A DNA stretch of 64,000 nucleotides from positions 243,285 through 307,284 of the forward strand of contig NMRB01000534.1 of the NCBI GenBank assembly GCA_002633025.1, in the 5' to 3' direction. Of this stretch, positions 43,690-53,792 are shown one piece after another. Under the pieces are notes generated by a model that saw only the letters and a list, made by a program, of their open reading frames with translations, made no database searches and was not told the origin of the DNA. Origin of the DNA: Notospermus geniculatus (taxonomy: Eukaryota; Nemertea; Pilidiophora; Heteronemertea; Lineidae). Each line of letters starts with the position of its first letter. The stretch's first letter is position 1. Both the position numbers and the translations under genes were made by a program.

Positions 43690-44149
43690 AAGCCAGGCGT
43701 AATCGCACTTGCTACTGGAAGCAACTGATCTGATCAGTCGCTGGAGTGTACGCGCTGCGCGCACATTGCAAATTCAACAATTCAGTAAAACTTAACTGAC
43801 CCTGTACATTGCACTTGCGACTGGCAGCATCTCAGGTAACATCCGGGGTGTTGGGACCTCAGTGGGACTCGGTTTTGTTCAGGAAACTGGCACTGATCAG
43901 CCGCAAGCCCGCATACATCGCAGCGACTGAACGAAACTGGGTACAACTAGTCGCTAGAAAGTTGAACATGTGCAAGTCGCGGCGACTGGCAAAGTCTCAG
44001 TTCCAGCGAATCGCAAGGGTGCGTACATCGACCGTTTCTGGCGACTGATCAGTCTCGCCTGCAGTTCCAGCTAGATCCTCCCAGTCGCCAGTAGTTCAGT
44101 GGCAACTAGTTGTCTCCAGTCGCAAGTGGGATGTACGCTAGGCTTTAGA
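43690..44149. mobile_element. AGCCTAGCGTACATCG element, copy 2
   Basis: AGCCAGGCGTAATCGCACTT to GGGATGTACGCTAGGCTTTA. The segmental duplication breakpoint lies 26 bases into it, because unit 1 ends with only its first 26 bases. Confidence 0.85.
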
Positions 44150-44843
44150 TGGACATATTTCCCTTTTTTAGTAGCAAATAAAGATCCAGAACTTGCATTC
44201 AGTGACATTACAATTCAAATTCTGGATTTGTTTCTCATTTTCTTTATCTCATCCCAAGATTAGGAGGAAAATGGCTGAACAACCCACACAATCTGATGAT
44301 CCTGTTTTCCCATTCAGCTCAACCAAACTGAAAATCTAAGGCGGTTTGATCAGTGGTTTATTACTAAGTATCCCAGTGAGATCTGGCTGAGAGGGCAAAT
44401 GGTCCATTTCATCATTAGTTAGATTGGATTCCCGTGTTTTGGTCGTGTTGTAAATACATCCAGTTTATATCGTTTTCCTAACCAGGGGCGGCTCCAATGG
44501 AAGCCAAATGCTAACTGCAGGCAACGGAATATTGAATGTTTGAAGGTCTGATTGCAACTAAAACAACACACAACACGAAAAAACATCATGACAAAGCTGC
44601 GCTCTCCTCCGCTATGATATTCAGCAACATCCCACGCTGAATTTACACAACAATCAAATTGGCTATTCTAGTCTTGCGCAGGACGAACTTAAAAATTTGC
44701 AGACTAAGTAGTCCTCTGATCTTTTCTACAGTTATTGGGAAAAGGATTGTACAAGGATTGGACCAATGATCAAATTGCAACGGGTCCTGCGAAAGGAAAA
44801 ATTTCCAATCAAACTTGTAGTGTAAAATCTACAAAGAAACATT
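44150..44843. other. No gene seen
   Basis: AT-rich, with short frames only. Confidence 0.35.
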
Positions 44844-45125
44844 GGCTCGTATTCATAAGGCGGTTCTATCATTAGAACCGTCTTAGGCTGGTTCCATGTC
44901 TACTTCACCACTGCACTTGGAACCAGCCAAAGCCGGCCTTTCCACGAGGCGTTTGCGAGCGTGGAATAGGAGGCGGGCGCGGGTGGAAAAAATCGAACCA
45001 ACGTATTTTCCATTAGCTGTTTCACCCGCACCCGCTCCCGCCACCGAAACCGTGTCCGCAAACGTCTCGTGGAAAAGCAGCCTTAGACAGTTCTAACGAT
45101 AGAACCGCTTTATGAATACGACCCA
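44844..45125. mobile_element. Foldback with TCGTATTCATAA ends and a nested palindrome
   Basis: CGTATTCATAAGGCGGTTCT pairs with AGAACCGCTTTATGAATACG. Inside, GGCCTTTCCACGAGGCGTTT pairs with AACGTCTCGTGGAAAAGC. The Arg-rich plus frame here is an artefact. Confidence 0.75.
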
Positions 45126-45340
45126 TTAGGGTTTATGTAAAGTGACTCGGAATCTAGAATTTTTTACGCAAAAAATCTGGCTAACTGCACACTAAATTTG
45201 GAAAACAAGGCTCGGGGGCCCTAGGGAGCCATCATAAGGATGTGCCCCGAGCCTTATTTTCTCCATTTAGTGTGGAGTTAGTCAGATTTTTTGCATCAAA
45301 AATTCAAGATATCGAGTCACTTTTCATAACCCTTAAGAAG
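45126..45340. mobile_element. MITE with TTAGGGTTTATG ends
   Basis: TTAGGGTTTATGTAAAGTGA pairs with TCACTTTTCATAACCCTTAA. The arms continue through AAAAAATCTGGCTAACTGC and GGCTCGGGG. It adjoins the previous element directly. Confidence 0.8.
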
Positions 45341-46897
45341 AACCAGAATGCGAATTTCTCTCTATTTTTGATACACACTGTACATAATACTAGTGTAAAA
45401 TATACTTCAATTAGTTGAACAAACAGAGTGCTTAAAAACTCCTGAAAACATGATTCATAGAAGAGCTTTGATGGTTCAATATGAAAAAGCCGATGCAGAA
45501 ATCAATGTGGCTTTTTGTTTCTGTAAACTACCTTGAACTGTCAATGAATGCCTTGAGTTGAAACAAATATGATGGTAATGCATCATTCAGCAATCAGGTC
45601 AAGTGAAACAGTGGACTGACATGAAATATCTAAGAAAAGAAAAGTTTGTTACATCAAAAGGGTTTAAACAAATTACTTAATTGACTAGTAATTCTGTTTA
45701 GAGGAAGAGAAAATACATAAATTGAAGCGTAAGCGGATTATATTTTCTGCAACATTAACACCTACAAAGCGATTATGTTCATATAACTGGGGGGTTGAAT
45801 GACGTGTTGGACAGAGACGTTGCTGGTATGTGAAAATGTAGAAACTGCCATTTCAGCCACACCTACATGTAAATGGCAGAGGCAGAGCTGCCACCTAGGC
45901 ATTCAGAGGAAAATCAACCACTTCAATCTCTGTCCCCAAAAGCACAAAGTTAGGATTTAACCATCTTCCAGTATCAAGAATTTAGCATCTTCTTTGCAAT
46001 GTTCACATTTTTTTTATTTGGAATGTTAGAGACCGGTAGAGCTTCAGCACTGTTTCTGCATGGAACAGACCAACCGTGAGTGACACCTAGAAAACATCCT
46101 GAAAATAATATTTTGCATCACAACAATTCTTATTCATCTCAAATATGAACATCTATAACACAACAATGTTAAAAGACAAATTCCTTTTATTTTTTACACT
46201 CAGAGGTAAACCTGAAAATGAAATTGTCTAGGGCCACGTGCTCACCTTTGACACCAAATCCAAGAAGATCATACGTCAAGATGCTTCAAATGAAATTTCA
46301 TTTTTGGGACTGTGTCCCTTCGGGGTAATAACTTTCACCAGCGTCAACTTTTAGGTACCACTTCTAATTTTTCGTTTGGGCTCCCTTGGTGTCCAATGCA
46401 AGTACCAGCTTGGCCAGAACTTTGCTCTATGATGGACTCTGTGATACCTACTATGCACAGAGCTGCAGTTCTATACCTCAGAAAACACTTTTTGCATCTT
46501 AAGGAACATCAAATCATAAACACAGATATTATACTAGTTGTTCTCAAACTCTGATGAAATTTGCGAAAAGCGCTCAGGGAAATAGCCCTTTATGTGCTTG
46601 GAGCTAAGCCACCTGGTGGCCAAGACTAGAATCAGTTTAGACTGCAATTCATCCTGATATGCTACAATAAGCCAGCCAGTGGCTGTACAGTGGTTAGAAA
46701 ATATGCCCTATCCACAGACGCTAGACACCATATCATTGTAATAGCTCACCCAGGCAAGCTGAAATGTACATCCAAGCCAAGTCTAGTCAAAATAAATCTT
46801 TAACACCAAGATACTTTCAGAAGTAAATGAAGAGAGATGGAGTTGTTTCAGGTCAAAACACAGAATCATTCCTCAGCACAATTTCTGTTATGAGCCA
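45341..46897. other. No supported gene; possible short minus exon at 46243-46281
   Basis: A minus-strand stretch reading ILTYDLLGFGVK ends at the consensus donor GTGAGC (46237-46242 on plus as GCTCAC), but its acceptor is weak and its phase does not follow exon 4 of the gene model to the right. The rest of this 1.5 kb is unassigned. Confidence 0.3.
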
Positions 46898-47280
46898 GGG
46901 CCCATATTCATAAACTACTTAAAGCCCCACAGTATTGAATTTAACGATATTTTCAAAAAGTTAGGAGAGTGCACATAGAGGTCCCATAGCCTCGTGAAGG
47001 TCCCCAAAATGCTTGCCTGATGCGCACTTCACAGAATCAAGGCCTAGTTTTCAGCACGCATTGGAAAAAACTGCAGGGAGAGCTCTAATGTATTCTGACA
47101 GAGCGTAGTACATTTTACACTACGCTGACGTCGTGACGTCGTGCGAGAATCGCGGCGATGATTTGCGTTTTTCACATTCAATACAGTGGGGCTTTAAGTC
47201 TAAGTGTGACACTTATCCTTTGTTCAACACAAAAGATAAGTATCACACTTAGACTTAAGTAGTTTTATGAATATGGGCCC
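46898..47280. mobile_element. GGGCCCATATTCATAAACTAC foldback interrupted by a TTAA element
   Basis: The outer arms are GGGCCCATATTCATAAACTA and its complement TAGTTTTATGAATATGGGCC, and an inner apex is TAAGTCTAAGTGTGACACTT. The insert is described separately. Confidence 0.8.
46923..47193. mobile_element. AGCCCCACAGTATTGAAT element with TTAA target duplication
   Basis: AGCCCCACAGTATTGAAT on the left and ATTCAATACAGTGGGGCT on the right are perfect inverted ends, with TTAA at 46919-46922 and 47194-47197. The host palindrome implies an original single TTAA. A TTAA duplication is the signature of piggyBac-type elements, among others. A second member lies at 49216-49464. Confidence 0.85.
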
Positions 47281-47644
47281 TGACCCCCTCCAGCAACTGA
47301 TCAGAAACAGAGCCACAAGATGGTTTAGAAAAAAACACTTTCAATTGCTGCCGTGACGACCTGTTGAATGGCCATTTTGACAAAATTTTCACAAAATATT
47401 TCGACAGAATTTCTCCACGCCCTCATCTTAATTTACTCCTGAACAGTTACACCATTGTCTACAAATAAAATGGTCTCCTTGCTATAGTTCTCCTAAAAAA
47501 TAAAAAGAAGCAAGTAGATCAATCGACTATGAAGAAGAGGTGATCTGTAAACAAAAGAGTGTTCAAAGACAGCTGAATAAAATGAAAATGAATGTCTAAA
47601 AAACAATGAAAATCTCTAAATAGCCTCTGTCGACAATACAAGTC

Positions 47645-47820
47645 TTACTTTTTAAGCAGCGCCCAATAGCTGGCTATGCCCTTGACCGTTGCCCTGTTTC
47701 CGATTTTCAGACTGTAAAAAGGAAATGGGGACATACATAGATGGGATACGAACAATTGTGCACATCGTCGGTGAACAATGAGTGAATATGTTGCGATGTT
47801 CCCATCAGAGTCTGGCATGA
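47645..47820 (-). CDS. Gene model A, exon 4 (terminal)
   Basis: The acceptor AAATTGAATTTCAG precedes TC, then MPDSDGNIATYSLIVHRRCA and QLFVSHL. Read on, the frame continues MSPFPFYSLKIGNRATVKGI to a stop at 47647-47645, making a terminal exon. A perfect donor GTATGT after CATCTAT (47737) could instead end it early. The 25 bases from that donor to TTTTTACAG look like a miniature intron but are too short for normal splicing. The entry phase (two bases) matches exon 3. Family unknown. Confidence 0.45.
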
Positions 47821-48033
47821 CTGAAATTCAATTTGAAATACAAACAACGACAAACACTGAAAACACTTGCATATCACCATGCACATCTTTTTATTGAACA
47901 ATTAGACACATGATAAAACGAGGCGATCATGTTACTGATTTCTGCTACTGTATGAAAATTGTCTACCGGTACCCAGTTACATCAAAAATTCATAAGCACG
48001 CTTATGAATTTTTGGTTACATGCAATGATAGGA

Positions 48034-48118
48034 CTTTGAGTAACTTGAGATGGCCTCTTCCACATACCAGGCCAATAATGCTATGGCTTTGGGCCCCTGA
48101 GAGAAAAATCTGATGCAG
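48034..48118 (+). mobile_element. SINE fragment in an intron
   Basis: GGCCTCTTCCACATACCAGG and GGCCAATAATGCTATGGC are the complement of the SINE body seen at 1400-1490. It lies immediately downstream (minus direction) of the exon 3 donor of gene model A. Confidence 0.7.
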
Positions 48119-48125
48119 GACTGAC

Positions 48126-48322
48126 CAGCAAACTGAAGCCTCTGCAGCCAAATCGAATTAATTGTGACTATGATCGCTGCCACATCTGTTGCTAGGTAGT
48201 AGTTAAACGAAGGTCCACCAGATGGAAACACTGACTTCAGAGCCAATCCATGAAATGTGTACAGTACTGCCCTCCCTATTAAGCATCTCAAACCGTTTGG
48301 AACCCTCATCATGGCTTTATTC
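48126..48322 (-). CDS. Gene model A, exon 3, membrane segments
   Basis: After the acceptor ACATATAACAG one base completes the codon from exon 2. The exon then reads NKAMMRVPNGLRCLIGRAVL, on to FPSGGPSFNYYLATDVAAII and VTINSIWLQRLQFA, ending in phase 1 before GTCAGT. Two hydrophobic stretches suggest membrane insertion. The acceptor lacks a strong pyrimidine tract, which is the weakest point of the model. The phases on both sides (2 in, 1 out) fit exons 2 and 4. Confidence 0.45.
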
Positions 48323-48399
48323 CTGTTATATGTTGGCCCCTGGATCACTGCCTTTTCAGGAACCCATACGAAGGCCAACTTCCTGTTCCTGAAGCCATG

Positions 48400-48780
48400 G
48401 ATCACGACCTACGTGTAGTAGGGAACCCACAGCAATTAAAACTTCCTGTTACCTGGAGCAGTGGGATCAGGGCCTCAGGACCAACAGCCAGCCTGACTTC
48501 CTGTTACCTGGACCCCTGGACCACAGCCTCAGGAGACCCACAGCAAGTTAAACTTCCTGTCACCCGGAGCAGTGGATCATGGCCTCAGGAGACCCGCAGC
48601 AAGTCAAACTTCCTGTTACCTGGGACCCTGGATCATAGCCTCAGGAAACCCACAGCAAGTCAAACTTCCTGTTACCCACCCACAGCCAGCCTGACTTCCT
48701 GTTACCTGGAACCCTGGATCATGGCCTCAGGAGACCCACACAAGTCAAACTTCCCTATTATATTTGGAATGCTGGATCAT
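48400..48780. repeat. Minisatellite, ~58-bp unit, about 7 copies, intronic
   Basis: The unit is built from ACTTCCTGTTACCTGG, ACCCTGGATCATGGCCTCAG and GAGACCCACAGCAAGTCAA, with variable length. It lies between exons 3 and 2 of gene model A. Confidence 0.9.
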
Positions 48781-48933
48781 GACCCAACTCTGAAGACCGA
48801 TGGCCATTCAAATCATGCCGTTATCTGCCTGTACCTGTTGTAGTTCAAAAGACTCATGCTGCCCAAAACATTGCAGTACCCAGACCTGACATTCCCGTGC
48901 ACTTGACAGATGTAACCAAAAGAGAAGACTTAC

Positions 48934-49043
48934 CCTCCATTTGCATGGCTGGACCAGGAGTACTTGTCCCTCCCATCTTCTGGAAGATCACCAACTACGT
49001 CACCATTCTCCAAGAGTGATGCCTTGTCATAGGCCAACCGTTC
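48934..49043 (-). CDS. Gene model A, exon 2
   Basis: This is the clearest exon in the window. The acceptor TTTGTCGTTACAG, then ERLAYDKASLLENGDVVGDL and PEDGRDKYSWSSHANGG, then the perfect donor GTAAGT. It is 110 bases, entering in phase 0 and leaving in phase 2. Charged and polar, consistent with a soluble segment before the membrane part encoded by exon 3. Confidence 0.65.
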
Positions 49044-49215
49044 CTGTAACGACAAATAGCATGGTGTCAACTTTTCAAGAATCACCTACAAGAAATAAGC
49101 CTTTGTACATGTGTACATGTACATTACAGTGCAGGAATAACCTGAAAAAGCATAAGAAGGAAATCAGAACGTCTATTTTTGTTATGATTCACCCAAAAGT
49201 GTTTTGCAGTCTTAA

Positions 49216-49464
49216 AGCCTCACTGTATTGAATTCAGGAAGTGCTAACGTACTCCGACGTTAGTGTAGAGTAAAATGTACTATGGTCTATCTGATTACAT
49301 TAGAGATCTGCCTCCAGTTTTTTCAATGTGTGCTGAAAACTAGGCATTGATTCTTTGAAGTAAGTATCAGGCAAGTATTTTGGGGACCTTCAGGAGGCTA
49401 TGAGATCTATACCTGCACTCTCCTAGCACTTTGCAAATATCGTAAAATTCAATACTGTGAGGCT
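49216..49464. mobile_element. TTAA element, second copy
   Basis: AGCCTCACTGTATTGAATTC and ATTCAATACTGTGAGGCT are the ends, with TTAA at 49212-49215 and 49465-49468. Internal blocks (TGTGCTGAAAACTAGGC, TTTTGGGGACCTTCA) match the copy at 46923 in reverse orientation. Confidence 0.85.
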
Positions 49465-49468
49465 TTAA

Positions 49469-49681
49469 GCCCCCCGTCACATATCCACCGGGCTTTGTAC
49501 AATAGTCCCCACCCAGTGGCTTGCCGTGGATTTTAGAGACAGTACAGGTCCATTATGATTTTCATTTTCATTCCTACAGTTTTCGTTTTCATTTCTACAG
49601 TTTTCATTCCCCGGGGATCAGGGGCAATCTGTCTGTTTTTACTCGCCGTACGGGCCCCGGAGTCGATATGTGACGGGGGCT
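49469..49681. mobile_element. GCCCCCCGTCACATATCC MITE sharing a TTAA
   Basis: GCCCCCCGTCACATATCC pairs with GATATGTGACGGGGGC. It abuts the previous element, so one TTAA serves both. Confidence 0.8.
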
Positions 49682-49798
49682 TTACTAACTGTTTCTGTGA
49701 CGAAACCATGCTGAAACAGTGATAAATGTTCTAACCATCTTCACCAGAGCGCATTATAATATTTGATTTAAGGAATCCGTCGGTCACCTCAAAAGTTT

Positions 49799-50488
49799 TA
49801 GATTTACGCGAAGTTTTGCTGTAATTAGAGCAAAACATTTGACTTACTGCTGTTTCTGTTGATCACAGCTTATTGCACATCACATTCTGCTGTAAATTAC
49901 AGCAAAACATTTGGCTTATTACAGAGTGGTCTTTCTGCATTTTATCAACATTTTCGCTTATTTCTGCAACCACAATGCATTTCAGCCAGCGAACTAATAA
50001 CAGGAACACTTTTTTTTAACATGGCTTTAATGCAGAAAGCATAACCATCAGGTTGACATTCCCAACTGATCTATAATTTTACAATCTTCTCAATCGCATT
50101 CCCTATGATTTCTGTGGTATCATCACATGCACAAGGGCCGCACAGCCACACATCAACCATTAGGTAATTACAGCATTTATAGGCAAGTAGCCAATAGAAA
50201 ACACGGTGAAAACTCGGCGCAGAAAACCAATGACTTGTGTTGATGAGCACTTGATCTACGACAACAACCAGAATAGATGCTGGAGCAGATAACCGGTATT
50301 AATTCAACGACACTGAACATTCTTTACGACACTTTGGCCCGCCCAGGCACAGTAGATCACCACCAAGAAATAATGCAATGGTAAATCCTGTCATTGGTGA
50401 TGCTAATTTGTGCAGTTTTGTCACGCAAAATGTCGCCAAGTGCACGAAAAATGAAGGTATGTATGTAAAATACGTCCCTATGTTACCC
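49799..50488. repeat. 690-bp duplicate, copy 1, ends at an N
   Basis: TAGATTTACGCGAAGTTTTG to ACGTCCCTATGTTACCC is repeated at 50490-51179 with only a few base differences. The N at 50489 sits exactly at the seam. This is most easily explained as two overlapping or allelic contigs joined without merging. Confidence 0.9.
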
Positions 50489-50489
50489 N

Positions 50490-51179
50490 TAGATTTACGC
50501 GAAGTTTTGCTGTAATTAGAGCAAAACATTTGACTTACTGCTGTTTCTGTTGATCACAGCTTATTGCACATCACATTCTGCTGTAAATTACAGCAAAACA
50601 TTTGGCTTATTACAGAGTGGTCTTTCTGCATTTTATCAACATTTTCGCTTATTTCTGCAACCACAATGCATTTCAGCCAGCGAACTAATAACAGGAACCC
50701 TTTTTTTTAACATGGCTTTAATGCAGAAAGCATAACCATCAGGTTGACATTCCCAACTGATCTATAATTTTACAATCTTCTCAATCGCATTCCCTATGAT
50801 TTCTGTGGTATCATCACATGCACAAGGGCCGCACAGCCACACATCAACCATTAGGTAATTACAGCATTTATAGGCAAATAGCCAATAGAAAACACGGTGA
50901 AAACTCGGCGCAGAAAACCAATGACTTGTGTTGATGAGCACTTGATCTACGACAACAACCAGAATAGATGCTGGAGCAGATAACCGGTATTAATTCAACG
51001 ACACTGAACATTCTTTACGACACTTTGGCTCGCCCAGGCACAGTAGATCACCACCAAGAAATAATGCAATGGTAAATCCTGTCATTGGTGATGCTAATTT
51101 GTGCAGTTTTGTCACGCAAAATGTCGCCAAGTGCACGAAAAATGAAGGTATGTATGTAAAATACGTCCCTATGTTACCC
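50490..51179. repeat. 690-bp duplicate, copy 2
   Basis: Period 691 including the N. Differences from copy 1 include GGAACCC for GGAACAC, GCAAATAG for GCAAGTAG and GGCTCGCC for GGCCCGCC. Sequence continues uniquely after 51179. In both copies a plus-strand stretch MVNPVIGDANLCSFVTQNVA ends at a donor-like GTATGTATG, but I could not attach it to a gene. Confidence 0.9.
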
Positions 51180-51518
51180 ACTTCAGGCCAGCAAAAGCAG
51201 GCGCTTGCCACAAGTGATCACCATTGGTCTAGACATTTAACTATTATCACTGCTGACCACCGCTATTGCAAACCCACAGAGACATTTATTTCAGGTATTG
51301 TGATGTTACGTTGTTAACCCTTTCCCTTGTTGCTTGCTGAATGGGATTTGATGGCAACACTCTCTCTGGTTAATCACAGGTCTTCACAAAACTGCTTTGC
51401 TACAATATTCTGCTTGTAGTTTTGTAGACTCATCCACCCCACCCCCAAATGCAGGATTCACAATGCATGATCGGTGCATGAATGCAGCACTGCTTACAGG
51501 CCAACAGAGCATAAGTGA
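51180..51518. other. No gene seen; fragment of the 288-607 element
   Basis: AGCAAAAGCAGGCGCTTGCC near 51190 resembles the terminus of the TIR element at the start of the window. The rest is unassigned. Confidence 0.4.
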
Positions 51519-51702
51519 GGTAGTCTAGGAAAACCCGTCGGATGTCGCATTTGAGGGAAGTGTTAATGGCCCTGGTGAACCCGCACATTTCAATAGCTGA
51601 AATGTACTATGTAACACGTAAACAGTAGCAGATCAATGCACAGGCAATCTGACAGCCCTTGTTAATCATTTGGCAACTTCCGACAGGTTTTCCTAGACCA
51701 CC
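51519..51702. mobile_element. MITE with GTCTAGGAAAACCCGTCGG ends
   Basis: GTCTAGGAAAACCCGTCGGA pairs with TTCCGACAGGTTTTCCTAGAC. Length about 184 bp, intronic to gene model A. Confidence 0.75.
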
Positions 51703-52299
51703 ACACATATGCTTTGGAGCATATGCATAAAACATACCTCACAAAATAGATGCATGTTTTATGCATCTGCATCAATCCTGCCTCACCTGAGACTTGGAGT
51801 GAATCATGCAGGGAGTTATGGTACCTCTATTAGTGTTACATCAAAGTCAAACGACAGAGGGTGAATAAAATGGCAAAATTGATGATTTCCAATTTAGAGC
51901 TCACGGCAACAGAGCAAAATGACACTCACACTGTCACCAAAACAGAGTGTAGGCCATCTTTTGACAAGTAAAACTGGCGATATGATCAGGAACTTCCCAC
52001 CACAGGATGCCAAATGGCTCGCTTGCAATTACAGTTGCAATCATGTAAATTGATTTTAATCTGAAGATTTCAAACCATTGTTCACAGGAAAAGTCCTGAT
52101 TTTAAGTCAACAAAGTGACTGCATTAGGCAGGCCATGTTAAAACCAGCTGGTTGTTTCCAATTTCTTGAAAAACACCCAGTTTAAATCCATCAAAAGTGG
52201 AATCAGGGACGTATTACCTATCAACCAACAAGAATTTAAAACGTAAAGAAAATAGTGCAGCTGGTAAACACATGTAGCAACTTTGATGCATATCATAGG
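51703..52299. other. Intron of gene model A
   Basis: A short minus stretch FYLSKDGLHSVLVT (about 51977-51934) has an acceptor and a perfect GTGAGT donor, but its phase does not join exons 1 and 2. It might be an alternative exon. Confidence 0.4.
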
Positions 52300-52680
52300 C
52301 ACAAGTTAGAAAATATTGAACCTAGAACACAGGTAGCAGTTTTGATGCATACCTTCATTAAGGGTAAGGTAAAGAAAATATCTAACCAAGAACACATGTA
52401 GCAGCATTGATGCATACTTTCGGTAAGGTAAAGAAAATGTCCACCAAGAACACACGTAGCAGCATTGATGCATACCTTTGGTACAGGTAAAGAAAATACC
52501 TAACCTAGAACACACTTAGCAGTTTTGATGCATACCTTTAGTAGAGATAAAGAAAACACCTAACTAGAACACATGAAGTAGCAATGATGCATACCTTCGG
52601 TACAGAGAAAATACCTAACCTAGAACACACGTAGCAGCTTTGATGCATACCTTCGGTACAGGTAAAGAAATCCCAGGGTC
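52300..52680. repeat. Minisatellite, ~56-bp unit, 7 copies, containing a splice donor
   Basis: On plus the unit is GATGCATACCTTCGGTACAG, GTAAAGAAAATACCTAACC and TAGAACACACGTAGCAGC. On minus every unit holds CCGAAG followed by GTATGC, the same donor that ends exon 1 of gene model A (52651/52650). The unit nearest the exon overlaps the coding end. Confidence 0.9.
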
Positions 52681-52944
52681 ATAAACCTTCTCCATAAGTG
52701 TATCCCTATCACATTCATACTCTGCATTCAATGAATTCTGTTGCAATTCTCGCTGATGTAACTCATCGCTAAGCCCCGACCAAGTTCGCGACAATGGCTG
52801 ATTCGGTGTCAAAAGGTTTTGGTTTTGATTTTGTTGTCGTTTCTTCCTTCGGTGCGTGGAACGTCTTTTCGTGGCCGCCGGAAAAAGCCATGGTAGACAT
52901 GGCAGACATGGCAACCAATGGTTGTCGCTGTAACTTATTCCCAT
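52651..52944 (-). CDS. Gene model A, exon 1 with start codon
   Basis: The ATG at 52944-52942 follows an in-frame TAA, so it is a real start or the first codon after a splice. The exon reads MGISYSDNHWLPCLPCLPWL, a basic stretch TKRRSTHRRKKRQQNQNQN, and LSDELHQRELQQNSLNAEYE, then CDRDTLMEKVYDPGISLPVP and K before GTATGC in phase 0. An alternative donor, AAG before GTTTAT (52687/52686), also leaves phase 0. The Cys/Leu/Pro/Trp start may be a short membrane or signal-like segment. With exons 2-4 the protein would be about 230-260 residues. No family recognised. Confidence 0.6.
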
Positions 52945-53792
52945 CTTCGTTTAGTCAAATATACTGGTAAATATCACAAATATAGTTAAGCACTCGTTGA
53001 TTTAAAAAATTGTTAGTGTATCACAGATTTTGTTTTCAAATCAGTAGTATCAGAATAAGAAAATATCAATTCCAGTTCAAACTTCAGAAATACAGGCTAT
53101 TGGAATTCAGCACTAATGTCTTCCTTTTTCATATGAAAATACGCTAAGGTCCACCCAATTTGTTTATTCTAAACAAAATCTTGTTTATTCTAAACAACAT
53201 CGCTTTATATCTCCAAATGATTTATATCCTCCCTTGAAAGACAAACATAATCTCACAAACTTATTCCACAGCACCTCCTAAAGGATATAACTGATATAAT
53301 GTATCCATCATCACAGTTTACTTTCCATTTTTTTTGGCAAGTCTGGCCTAGCTGCATGTCTAAGATCCTGGGACATGCAAATCTCCACGGATATGCAATT
53401 GACTTAAGATCCACAAATTCAGAAAAATAACGTATGCCTATATCTCCTTGCAGTGAGCAATACCTTCACTATCACTGCGTCACAGTGCAGTTACTTTCAA
53501 AACTGAATACAATACAACCCACGTTCTGCACTCAGTAGCATACTGGTACTTTCCAATAAGTAACGTTAGATTTCTCAAAGCTAATCGCTACATATTGTCA
53601 TCAAAGCTTCCTCCCATCCAGCGATTATGCCTTTCGTTTAAGTCAGAGCTTTCACCCATTACAGAAGTTAGTTCAAAGCAAGTTGTCAATGTATCGCAGT
53701 ACGTCAATCTACCGTATTGTTATTTTCGTCATGATTTTTTCTGAACGAGTTTCTTCCTGACAAACGCATGAAGATTGCTGCTCAAATAACAT
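52945..53792. other. Upstream region of gene model A; no promoter motif identified
   Basis: AT-rich with short frames. I see no convincing TATA box or inverted repeat. Confidence 0.35.

Larger units (their letters stand above)
34194..43716. repeat. Segmental tandem duplication, unit 2 (9.52 kb)
   Basis: This is the directly adjacent second copy of 22822-34192. The junction is CTTGCTACT, one extra A (34193), then GTGATTATG, so the join has almost no homology. Unit 2 alone carries the inserts 34908-35597, 37625-37888, 40847-41023, 41076-42183 and 42919-43284, plus a local doubling at 37943-38340. Confidence 0.9.

Noticed and set aside
44896-45096. Arg-rich frame resembling a nuclear protein
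   Set aside because: It reads through a nested palindrome (44844-45125), so the composition follows the inverted repeats.
48397-48843. 148-codon plus frame rich in Ser/Thr/Pro repeats
   Set aside because: It is translated minisatellite in an intron of gene model A.
49799-51179. Biological tandem duplication of 690 bp
   Set aside because: The seam is an N and the copies are nearly identical, so an assembly join is more likely.
51934-51977. Minus exon FYLSKDGLHSVLVT with good splice sites
   Set aside because: Its phase does not fit between exons 1 and 2 of gene model A. It is kept only as a possible alternative exon.
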